Assembly (NCBI GenBank): GCA_002104945.1
Contig: MCFH01000019.1
Coordinates: 280,501-344,500, forward strand
DNA: 64,000 nt
Direction: 5' to 3'
DNA from: Piromyces finnis
Taxonomy: Eukaryota > Neocallimastigomycota > Neocallimastigomycetes > Neocallimastigales > Neocallimastigaceae
Positions 55,734 to 64,000 of this stretch are shown in pieces (position 1 is the stretch's first letter; the number at the start of each line of letters is the position of its first letter). Under the pieces are notes generated by a model. It saw only the letters and a list, made by a program, of their open reading frames with translations. It did no database searches and had not been told where the DNA came from. The position numbers and the translations under genes are program-made.

Positions 55734-57443
55734 ATGTCAAACGCAACCGATGTTAGTGAAGTCAAACTTAACTTTGATGGTGAAGGACAACTCCTTGACA
55801 AAAAAAACTATAAATGTAGTAGTTATTCAAATAATCTTTCTCAAAATAAGAAAAGATTATATATGTCATTAGGTTGTTGTTTCCTTTTCTTTTTATTTGA
55901 ATTGATTTTTGGTTTAATTGCAGGTAAGATATTGGCAATGATACTTTTTTTTTTATGTAATATATATCTAGTAATTTATATAAAATATTTATAATAACAA
56001 AAAAAAAATTTTTTTTAATATTTTATCAGGTTCATTGGCTTTAGTAAGTGACAGTTTCCATATGTTATCAGGTAAAGAAAGAAAGAAAAAAAAAATATTA
56101 ATAAAAGTTTATGTGGGAATAAAAATAATATATTAATTTTTAAAAAAAAATTTTTTTTGTAAACTTCTTATAGATGCTAGTGGTTTCATTATTTCTCTTA
56201 TTGCTATCTACGTTTCTAATCGTCATGCTACCAAAGGTACTTTGAACTATTTTCTTTTATAATCAAAATTATAAATAATAAATAAATAAAGAAAAAATGA
56301 ATAAAATACTAATTAACAAAAAAAAACTATCCTATTTTTAATAAATAAAAAAAAAAAAAATAATTAAATAGCCCATTCCTTTGGTTTCCATCGTGTAGAA
56401 ATTATTGGTGTATTTGTTTCAATTTTATTAATTTGGGTAGTAACTGTCTTTTTAGTTATTGAAGCCATTGATCGTCTTCGTAATCCAATTGAAATTAATG
56501 GAAAAGTAATGTTAATCACTGCTATTGTAGGCATTGTTATGAACATTGTTTTATTTTTCACTTTAGGTGATGGCTCAGATGGTCATGGCCATGGTCATAG
56601 TCATGGTGGTCATTCTCACGGTCATTCTCATGGTCATTCTCACGATAAATCTAAAAAACATAATGATCATGACAGTGATAATAATGAAAAAGCTGTTCCT
56701 GAACAAGAAGGTGAAACCAAGAATACTTCTTTAAAACAAAAAGTTAAAGATTTTGATAAGGTAAATAATTTTTTTTTTTTAAAAAAAAAGACTATTGACA
56801 GTAATAATAATAATAAAAAAAATTTTATAAATATATTATTAATCTATAATTTTTTTTTTTTTTTTAAAAAAAAAAAACCTTTAAATAGAATATGAATATT
56901 AATGTAAAGGCTGCCTTCATTCATGTTTTGGGAGATTTATTATCATCTATTGGAGTATTAATTGCTTCCATTATTATTTGTATTAATAAAGATTTAGTAT
57001 TCTTTGATCCAATATGTACATTTGTCTTTTCCGTATTAATTATCATTACCACATTTAATTTATTACGTCAATCTTTATCTGTTGTAATGGAATCAACACC
57101 AAAAGATATTGATATTGATAGTATTATCAATGATTTATTAAATATTGAAGGTGTAGAACAAGTTCATGATATTCATATTTGGAATTTAACGGTTGGTAAA
57201 CCATCTATGATTGCTCATATTACCTTTAATGTTGATACTGACCGTGAACCTATTCTTTGTACATTTGAACGTATTCTTTATGAAGCTCAAATGATTATTT
57301 GTTCTAATTATCATATACATCATTCAACCATTCAATTAGAAATAAGTAAAAATAGTGAGCATTGTAAATTACATGATCATTATTTAAATCATTTCACTGA
57401 ACATTGTGAACCAGCAATGTGTCATATTAAAAAGAATAAATAG
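55734..57443 (+). CDS. Cation diffusion facilitator, ZRC1/ZnT-type zinc transporter
   Basis: Five exons, 55734-55923, 56030-56071, 56174-56236, 56372-56760 and 56889-57443, give 412 residues. Seen: six predicted membrane helices, with the metal-site pairs H-x3-D in helix 2 (DSFHMLSDA) and helix 5 (HVLGDLLSS). A His-rich cytosolic loop (GHGHGHSHGGHSHGHSHGHS) lies between helices 4 and 5. A C-terminal domain follows with GVEQVHDIHIWNLTVGKP and a His-containing tail (NYHIHHSTIQLE). Known: the His/Asp quartet of CDF carriers favours Zn and drives Zn/H+ antiport into vacuole, ER or other compartments. The H-rich loop is typical of Zrc1/Cot1 and ZnT1-type members. Location is inferred, not shown. 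Confidence 0.93.
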
Positions 57444-58332
57444 AAAAAAAAAAAAAAAATACATAACATAAAAAAAAAAAATACTATTAATTAATATCCC
57501 CTCCCTTCACTCTATAATAGAATATTTAGCAACAAAAAAATTAGTAAATAATCCTATTTATTTTACCTTTTCTTAATAATGATTTTCATTACTATTATAA
57601 TAACAAAAAAAAAATATGTTATTATTATATCACTAGAAATAGTAAAACTCATTATCTTTTCACTTTTTTAAAATAAAATAAAATAAAATAATAATAATAA
57701 TAATAATTAAAAAAAAAGTTATTTGTTCATACACTTTTTGTTTTTTGTGTGTCTTTTAAAAAAGGTTTAATTTTTATTTTTAAAAGGTTTATTGAAAAAA
57801 AAAAAAAATCTTTTTTTTTTTTTATAGTAATTTTCTATCTCTTTTTTTTTTTTCTATTATTTGTAAAAGTGTCGAATGTTATTTTAATGCTTTTTTTTTT
57901 TTAAAGAGAATTTACAATAAATTTTACAATGAAATAATGCTTTTTGTACTAATATATTAAAACAAAATATACATACAAAATAAATAATGTTGATTCGAAT
58001 TTTTTTCTTTTTTAACGATTATAAAAAAAAAATAAATAAAAAGGATAATAATAATAAGTATTGATATATCATGAATGATGAAATGAAAAAATAAAAATGA
58101 TTTTCACCTATTTTCATTTATAGGATATATCTAGAAAGTATGACGAGAAAAAAAAAATAAATCTTTTTCTAAATTTTATATAGATAATACCATCTTTAAA
58201 ATAAAATTTTAAATTTTATTTTGTTGGTTTTATTTATATAAATAAAAAAGATAACGAAATGATTTACAAAGTTTGTTGAATAAATAATTTATATCTACAT
58301 TGTCAATAAGTTGTGTGAAAAAATCTTTTTTC
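57444..58332. other. Intergenic, convergent 3' ends
   Basis: AT-rich DNA between convergent genes, so it should hold two polyadenylation regions. It has several A/T homopolymers and AATAAA-like strings too common in this DNA to assign. No gene seen. Confidence 0.5.
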
Positions 58333-59400
58333 TTACATAATAAGAGTATCCTTGTTAACATCAACCTTTGGAACTCCTGGAATTTCAATAGTTTCAGATG
58401 AAGTACCAATAACAGGGACTTCAGGAATCTTTAAAATAGTATTGGAAGTTACAGGATAAGCATTTGATTCAGAATAGGTATATTGAGAATCAATTTTTGT
58501 TGGACCTGGAATTGGACCTTGTCCTGGTGAAAGAATTGGTGAAACATTATTAAATGGTTGTTGATTATTCATTGGAATTTGTGGCATGACTGGTATAGTA
58601 GCTGGTGTTGTTTGAACTTCAAGTTGTGGGCTAGTATTATATTGGAATTGATTTTCATTATTTCCTATATAAGTTTCATTGTTAACAATATTGTCAGATA
58701 CAACAATTCTATTTGGATCTAAAACAGATGGTTTAGCCTCAACAACTGGTTGTGGTTCAACGTATTCAGCTCCATTGACATATAATGGAGTAGCAATACC
58801 TTCTGAGATAAATTGAGGATCAGTTTTTCCGATTTTATCCTTCTTTGACTTTTTTGAAGAAAGACGAGAAGAAAGGCCACTTTCATCAATTTGAATTTCT
58901 TCCATAGGAGCATCATCAAGTTTCTTGGATCTTTTGTACATGATAAGAAGAAGAATTAAGATGAAATCAATAAGTATTCCAATGATATCCAAATAATAAT
59001 TCTTTAATGGTGGAACCCATTGAGAAATATAACGGAAACCGTAGATAAAGAATATGAATACCAAACCAGTGGCATGAGCACAACATAAAATGACATGAAG
59101 CCACTTTGCAACTTTATTACTGTCTAATGATGTTAAACCAATTACTGCTAAGTTAAGCAAGGCAACTATACATAAATAAACTACAGTATAAACAGTTAAT
59201 TGAAAAACTGTACTTTCTCTAGCTTCTATATTATTCATATAGCCAAATTCTAAGTCACCATTTTTTAATGTTAAGAAAATACCAACATTTATTGGGTCTT
59301 GATTATCCCAGTAAGGTAGCATTAATAACAAGAGTGTAAATATGCAAGATACAGCATAAAAACTGTAAATTAAAAACTTTAAAACAGCTCTTTTACCCAT
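58333..59400 (-). CDS. Four-helix membrane protein of unknown function
   Basis: Single-exon minus-strand gene of 355 residues. Seen: four hydrophobic helices at about 8-29, 66-92, 98-120 and 134-156, with a loop of about 35 residues between the first two that carries no Cys. A charged Ser/Lys segment (SRLSSKKSKKDK) and a long Pro/Asn/Gln-rich tail follow, ending DVNKDTLIM. The layout recalls fungal tetraspan proteins such as MARVEL or PalI/Sur7-like proteins, but I see no diagnostic motif and do not assign a family. The tail is probably cytosolic and disordered. The start is an ATG next to an A/T-rich leader. Codon use matches neighbouring genes, so I consider it a real gene. Confidence 0.72.
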   Translation of the reverse strand: MGKRAVLKFLIYSFYAVSCIFTLLLLMLPYWDNQDPINVGIFLTLKNGDLEFGYMNNIEARESTVFQLTVYTVVYLCIVALLNLAVIGLTSLDSNKVAKWLHVILCCAHATGLVFIFFIYGFRYISQWVPPLKNYYLDIIGILIDFILILLLIMYKRSKKLDDAPMEEIQIDESGLSSRLSSKKSKKDKIGKTDPQFISEGIATPLYVNGAEYVEPQPVVEAKPSVLDPNRIVVSDNIVNNETYIGNNENQFQYNTSPQLEVQTTPATIPVMPQIPMNNQQPFNNVSPILSPGQGPIPGPTKIDSQYTYSESNAYPVTSNTILKIPEVPVIGTSSETIEIPGVPKVDVNKDTLIM

Positions 59401-60101
59401 TTTTATATTATTTATCTTTTTTTATTTATTTATTTATTTATTTATTTGTTAATTTGTTTTGTTGCTTATTCGTGTATTTGTTTGTTTTTCTTGGTAATTA
59501 CTATAAGAAAAGGGCTTTATTTTTATTTCCTTATTATAATAAATAAATAAATAAATAAAAATAAAAATAAAAATATTAATATTACCTTTTTTATTTTAAA
59601 AAAATATACTTTTAAAAATTGTTTTTTTTTTTATTCCTTTTTTACCTTTTTTTTTTAATATTAATAATAATTATAAATATTTATGAGAATATATTGCTAT
59701 TTTGTTTATAGTTATTTTGTTAATTGATGAAATATAGTAATTTTTTCTTTTTTAAAAAGTGTTTTTATTACTATATCGTTTTTTTCTTTTTTTAATGTTT
59801 CAAAACGTTTTATTATAAATTTGTTTTTTTTTTAATTTAAAAAAAAATTAATTTTTTTTTTCAAAAAGAAAATAAAAAAAAGTGGAATATTTTTCTTTTT
59901 ATAATTTTTTTTTTTTTATATTTAATTATTATGAATACAAAAAATAAAAATTATTATAAAATAAAAAAAAAATGTTGCAATCTTTTCTTTTTTTTCTTTT
60001 TATTTTTTCAATTTATAATTTTGGATTATTCTATTTAAATTAGATGGATAAGTAAATAAATATATATAATATAAATGGATAAATATGTTAATATTTAAAT
60101 A

Positions 60102-60161
60102 AATAATAGTAATCTATTGATTTATTTTTAAAACTGCATAAATCAATAGATTACTATTATT
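60102..60161. repeat. Perfect 23-bp inverted repeat with 14-base loop
   Basis: Left arm 60102-60124 and right arm 60139-60161 are exact reverse complements; the arm contains TAGTAATCTATTGATTTA. The loop is 60125-60138. The arm sequence is not simple AT repeat, so chance is unlikely. No gene is adjacent: it lies about 700 bases upstream of the four-helix gene start. Confidence 0.9.
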
Positions 60162-60686
60162 ATGTATTTATTAATAAATATACAAATATATTTTACAATA
60201 TATTATAATATATTAATATACATTGAATTTTAATTAAAAACTGAATAAAAAAATTTTATTAATAATTTTTCAAAAATATATATTATTGAATTGATTCTGA
60301 AATATATTAAATATTATTTATGGATATATAATTTCAATATTTTAATTTATTTTTGATATATTATAATATATGATATAATATATTTCATTCAAAAGATGAA
60401 ATGAGTTTTCAACTCTAAGAAATAATAAAATATTTAATTAAACAAACTGTAACTAATTAATTATAAAAAAGAACCAATGAAATGGTGCTTTCAATACATT
60501 GTTTATAATATTAACCAATAATTATTCTGTTATAATGTAAATATCTAAGAAATAATGTAGGAATACTCAAAGAAAATTGTGGCAATGTTGACAGCACAAT
60601 ACTAAAAAATGATACCAAGAAAAAAATGATACCTAAAATTATTAATTTATATTAATAATCAAAAAAATTACTTCTTAGCAGCTATG

Positions 60687-60764
60687 TTCAACAATCTATT
60701 ACTGTTTTATTATATAAATGTGCAATTCAACAATCTATTACTGTTTTATTATATAAATGTGCAA
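60687..60764. repeat. 39-bp perfect tandem duplication
   Basis: Two identical 39-base units, 60687-60725 and 60726-60764, each starting TTCAACAATCTATTACTG and ending AATGTGCAA. Intergenic. Identity indicates a recent event. Confidence 0.95.
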
Positions 60765-60997
60765 TTATTAAAGGTGTTTTCTTTATTCTTCATTTTTTAT
60801 ATTTATTTATTTATATTTGTTCCTTGCTCAATAAAAAAATTAACTGTATCTTTACTTTCGCCGTCACTATTTCTAATTAAAATTGAAGTGCATTAGTTGT
60901 TATTTCACTTTTTTTTTTTTACTAAAAATATTATTATACATTTATAAATTAATTTTTATTTTTTGTATTAACAATTAATTATTTTAATTGTTAATAT

Positions 60998-61007
60998 TTA
61001 TATACTG

Positions 61008-61009
<2 letters not shown>
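60998..61009. repeat. Target-site duplication, left copy of first SINE-like element
   Basis: TTATATACTGTT occurs at 60998-61009 and again at 61562-61573, exactly bracketing the element between. A 12-bp direct repeat directly outside the poly-A tail and the 5' head is the expected mark of target-primed insertion. Confidence 0.8.
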
Positions 61010-61039
<30 letters not shown>

Positions 61040-61561
61040 CTTCCATATATCCTCATCTAACCCCCTGAGTTATATATGGTATGTGATTGTACATTATTGT
61101 ACATTGCCATATCAGAACGACGTCGGCACAATCATCCCTCTGGGCAGGGCTAATATGGAATGGCTTATTGCTCTTAACGATCCTATCACACAAAGACCGA
61201 GCTACCAACACCAGTGATCTCCTGAACCTTTATTGGCGAAGGATGATTAACGATGAGAACAACCCTCAAAGACCATAGTTAGTAATCTGTGAATTAATTG
61301 ATACCCCTTCCTACATATACTCTAAACTTCAGTGGGAAAACCGCTTGATACGGAGAAAACTACCAATCTGAATTAACTGCTTAGGGTAGAGTCCGGTGGT
61401 ATAGTTATACTTACCTGAATTGACCTTTAACCCCTATACTTTAAGCGCAAACCTGAAACAGAAAAATCACTAAAGAACTGTCAATTGCGGGGGTCGAACC
61501 AGAAGCCTTATGAATGCTAAGCGGGGGTCTTAACAACCAGGATAGAAACTGGAACTACAAC
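61010..61561 (-). mobile_element. SINE-like retroelement with tRNA-like head, minus strand
   Basis: Read on the minus strand the element starts GTTGTAGTTCCAG at 61561. It has a tRNA-like head with an A-box-like TGGTTGTTAAGAC (61539-61527) and a B box GGTTCGACCCC (61500-61490), then a body of about 450 bases. It ends in a poly-A tail seen as T at 61010-61036. A perfect 12-bp duplication flanks it. Base composition is far less AT-rich than the surroundings. The open frame at 61087-61278 on the plus strand is not supported as a protein. Its head is about 80% identical to the second element at 61806. The 3' end reads TATGGAAGTCT before the A tail, like the LINE 3' UTR segment ATTGGAAGTC. Confidence 0.8.
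61490..61539 (-). promoter_or_regulatory. Putative RNA polymerase III A and B boxes, first SINE-like element
   Basis: On the minus strand, TGGTTGTTAAGAC (A-box-like) and GGTTCGACCCC (strong B-box match) lie 26 bases apart, close to tRNA spacing. The region between contains CTTAGCATTCATAAGG, which resembles an anticodon arm but does not fold as a good tRNA. Promoter function is inferred. Confidence 0.6.
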
Positions 61562-61792
61562 TTATATACTGTTAGTGTAGTAGGTTTTGTCAAAGTTTAT
61601 TAATATGATTTAGGATAAAGAACTATTTTTACTATTATTATTACTACATTCATTATAAACTACATATATTTATTGTGGCTTCAATATACAATCTAACACA
61701 ATTCATGTATATACGTTTCAATACATTTGTCATACGTTTCACATATTTTACAAATAATCAATGGACATAGAAACTAACAATTAAATAGAATT

Positions 61793-61805
61793 ATAATATT
61801 ATATA
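61793..61805. repeat. Target-site duplication, left copy of second SINE-like element
   Basis: ATAATATTATATA at 61793-61805 is repeated at 62391-62403 directly after the poly-A tail. The sequence is AT-rich, so chance matching is easier here than for the first element, but its position at both edges is exact. Confidence 0.7.
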
Positions 61806-62337
61806 GTCGTTCCAGTTTTTATCCTGGTTGTTAAGGCGTTTCCTTAGCATACATAAGGCTTCTGGTTCGACCCCGCAGATGTCAGTGCCTGTGGATTTTC
61901 CCACTGGGTTTGCCATGGGTTGGGTTATGATATTCAGGTAAGTATAAATGAACTTTCTAATTTACTACTATGATAATAACACTCGTCTAGCCGGCCTGAG
62001 AGGGTCTAGTATACATGGTACATTCCAAATTAGAACTTAATAAGTGGTGACTTAGGCTATGCCAAAAACACATAATATTCCTTAATCAATTTAAGTGTAA
62101 ACATTAGGGGGCGGTTGACACGTGATCAAATTGACTATAAGAGGCTTAGCATTGTAGTTGTGAAATATCGTACAACGACATGCATCTAATGTACATGGAT
62201 TAAGTGAGCGTCGAAGCTGAAGAAACAGTATGACAGACCAGGAGGGTCACAACCACCTAGCAATAGGAATGAGCCAACGTTTCTCTAAGAACCACCATTG
62301 GAGCTAACTCTGATCGATGGGAGAAATGCACTCGGAA

Positions 62338-62390
<53 letters not shown>
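61806..62390 (+). mobile_element. SINE-like retroelement with tRNA-like head and LINE-derived 3' part
   Basis: It starts GTCGTTCCAG and shares the tRNA-like head with the minus-strand element 245 bases away. The 5' body also shares ATTCAGGTAAGTATA and a GATTTTCCCACTG block. At 62209-62260 it contains GCTGAAGAAACAGTATGACAG, nearly the same as the LINE C-terminal coding sequence (GCTGAAGAAACAGTAAGACAG at 25678); its frame there has a stop, so it is not coding. The 3' end reads CTCGGAAGTT followed by 50 A. A perfect 13-bp duplication ATAATATTATATA (61793-61805 and 62391-62403) brackets it. A tRNA-type head plus a LINE-like tail is the classic SINE design, with the tail letting the LINE protein copy it. 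Confidence 0.82.
61825..61874 (+). promoter_or_regulatory. Putative RNA polymerase III A and B boxes, second SINE-like element
   Basis: TGGTTGTTAAGGC at 61825-61837 and GGTTCGACCCC at 61864-61874 resemble the A and B boxes of tRNA-derived SINE heads. CCTTAGCATACATAAGG between them could form a 5-bp stem but lacks U at position 33 of a tRNA. Inferred function. Confidence 0.62.
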
Positions 62391-62393
<3 letters not shown>

Positions 62394-62595
62394 ATATTAT
62401 ATAATATTATATTATAATTATATATTTGTATATAATTTTGATATTTAAATCTCAAACAAAGATGAAGAGCTAGTTTTTTTTTTCTTTAAATATTAAAAAG
62501 ATATTTTAATAGTAATAGCATTGAAATTATTATAATTTTGATAAATTATAATAATAATAATAACAATAATATCAATAGATAATAGATAAATTAAC

Positions 62596-63307
62596 ATGAA
62601 ATTAATTTCTTTATTGTTTATTATTTATTACTATTTCTAATGCCAATTTTATTACTTTTTCATCTTTATTCAAAAGAGATAATACAAATTTTATTGAAGA
62701 AAATCTAATGAGTGAAGAATGTCTTGAAGAAGAGTTAAATTCAGAATATAGTAATTAATGTATGTCTACTTATATAGACATTACAAATTATGAAGAACAA
62801 TGTTCAGTTTTTAATTCTGAAAAATGTCAAATATTTTATAATGATTCTGATTTATCAAAGTATTATCCAATCTGTACTCAAGATGAAAAATCTAAAAATA
62901 TGTATAATCCAGTTATGTTTAAAAAATTAATTAATAATGTTAAATCTAAATGTTACATGAATGAGAATGATGAATTATGTCCACTTTCTATATTTAGAAT
63001 TACAAGCCCTAATACACCAATTGATTATCCTTTAATTAGAAATGATACATGTAAATCTAAAAAATGTACCGACTATTTTATTGAATATTTAAAGGGATTT
63101 GATATGGAATATTTTTCTTCTTTTGAAAAAATAAATCCAAATCGTAAATTTTCATATGAAGATATGATTATACCTAAACAATATATTTCTGATTTAAAAT
63201 CTTAAGAATGTAGATCCATGCATGTTACTAGTAATGCTATTACTATTAATAATAATAATATTATTATATTATTATTATTATCATTATCATTAATATTGTT
63301 ATATTAA
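62596..63307 (+). pseudogene. Decayed gene for a secreted Cys-rich, GPI-type protein
   Basis: The start (MKLISLLFIIYYYF) looks like a signal peptide but shifts frame near 62630. The continuing frame reads SNANFITFSSLFKRD, then MSEECLEEE, and stops at TAA 62757. The next open part, 62762-63205, has Cys-containing segments (NYEEQCSVFNSEKCQIF, YPICTQDE, SKCYMNENDELCP, DTCKSKKCTDYF) and stops at TAA 63203-63205. Reading on in the same frame gives ECRSMHV, then an Asn run and a hydrophobic tail (IIILLLLSLSLILLY) ending at TAA 63305-63307, as in a GPI signal. One shift plus two in-frame stops within an otherwise coherent protein mean a pseudogene. TAA is the normal stop elsewhere in this window, so recoding is unlikely. 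The family is unknown to me. Confidence 0.72.
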
Positions 63308-64000
63308 TAATAATATAATTAAATTGTTTACATTTTAAAATATAAAAATAACTCTTTTATATTACTCTTATTATTTAATTGCTTGTTATATTGCTTTAAA
63401 TATATTTTTAAAAAATCGAGTAATTGTTTTTAAAACATAACTAAATGATATGAAAAATAAAAAGATATATATATCTCATTAATTGCAAATATTGTAGAAA
63501 AGGTATATATATTTGTTAAAAGATATTAATAATGATAAAAAGTATAATTTAAACAAGATTAATTATATAAAAAACATTAATATAAGATATAAAACTGTTT
63601 CATATAAATATATATAGAAACGTTTTTATCTACTTTCAATAAATATTTATTAAAAATTTAATAAACATAAGTTAAGTAAACATATACCAATATATTTTTC
63701 TAATATAGGTTTACCTATAATAATAAGAAAATATATAATAAAAATATTACTATATTATTATAATAGTAATAAAAAGAATAATTAAAAAAAAAAAAAAAAT
63801 AATAATAAAAAAGAATAACAAATAAAAGAATAATAAAAGAATAATGAAAGTATAATAAATAATAATAAATGTTTAAATACAGTATTATAATAACATCTAA
63901 TTGGAATAAGGTATAATCAATATTAATATTATCGTTAATAATAATAAATATTTATAATAGTCAATAATACATAAAAATGAAAAATATATAATGAATGGTA
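63308..64000. other. Intergenic, right edge
   Basis: AT-rich with TAATAA and AATAATAAAAGAATAA-type simple repeats near 63780-63860. No gene seen. Confidence 0.5.

Larger units (their letters stand above)
59401..60997. other. Intergenic, 1.6 kb
   Basis: AT-rich; holds the promoter side of the minus-strand four-helix gene, a perfect 23-bp inverted repeat and a 39-bp tandem duplication (separate entries). The open frame at 60684-60896 only reads through the duplication and is not supported as a gene. Confidence 0.5.

Noticed and set aside
61087-61278. 63-residue protein in the less AT-rich island
   Set aside because: It lies antisense within the first SINE-like element and has no recognisable domain.
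61806-61880. A functional tRNA gene
   Set aside because: A and B boxes are present but acceptor and T stems do not pair well, the anticodon loop is abnormal, and the unit is part of a poly-A-tailed element.

Overview
This is nuclear DNA from an extremely AT-rich, intron-rich eukaryote. The genes are fungal: a SPX-ankyrin PHO81-like regulator, a BUB1 kinase, CFD1, RPB4, SWD2/WDR82, a ZRC1/ZnT-type carrier, and a surface double-psi-beta-barrel protein with a Thr-rich stalk. Long A/T homopolymers, tri- and hexanucleotide arrays, poly-Asn tracts and a dicarboxylate carrier resembling plant plastid and bacterial proteins suggest an anaerobic gut fungus (Neocallimastigomycota). That assignment is inference from composition and gene content; no marker gene proves it.

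Layout. 0.9-11.8 kb, plus strand: a GCIP-family protein, a lysophospholipid/1-acylglycerol-3-phosphate acyltransferase, a large TAATAG array, and a 15-exon DASS-family dicarboxylate carrier. 13.7-19.6 kb, plus: a PHO81-like protein in 11 exons. 21.7-22.4 kb, plus: a secreted Cys-rich, probably GPI-anchored protein. 23.0-27.5 kb: non-LTR retrotransposon (LINE) debris, including two copies lying tail to tail. 28.3-44.5 kb, all minus: the barrel protein, an ABCA-like half-transporter with a degenerate ATPase, BUB1 and CFD1. 45.5-57.4 kb, plus: an Alr4036-type flavin-binding protein, RPB4, SWD2/WDR82 and a CDF zinc carrier. 58.3-59.4 kb, minus: a four-helix membrane protein. 61.0-62.4 kb: two tRNA-headed SINE-like elements, head to head, each with a poly-A tail and perfect target-site duplications. 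62.6-63.3 kb: a decayed gene for a secreted Cys-rich protein.

Most genes are housekeeping and show no operon-like logic. Phosphate sensing (SPX), dicarboxylate transport and zinc transport are the physiological themes. Exons were joined by hand using GT...AG borders, frame and family conservation. Nearly all joins keep frame and give family-typical lengths; the exceptions are stated. The most novel content is the SINE pair, whose plus-strand member carries a LINE-derived 3' part. Next in interest are the readable microsatellite intron in the carrier gene, the ABC protein that has lost most ATPase motifs, and acceptor sites preceded by poly-A instead of pyrimidines.
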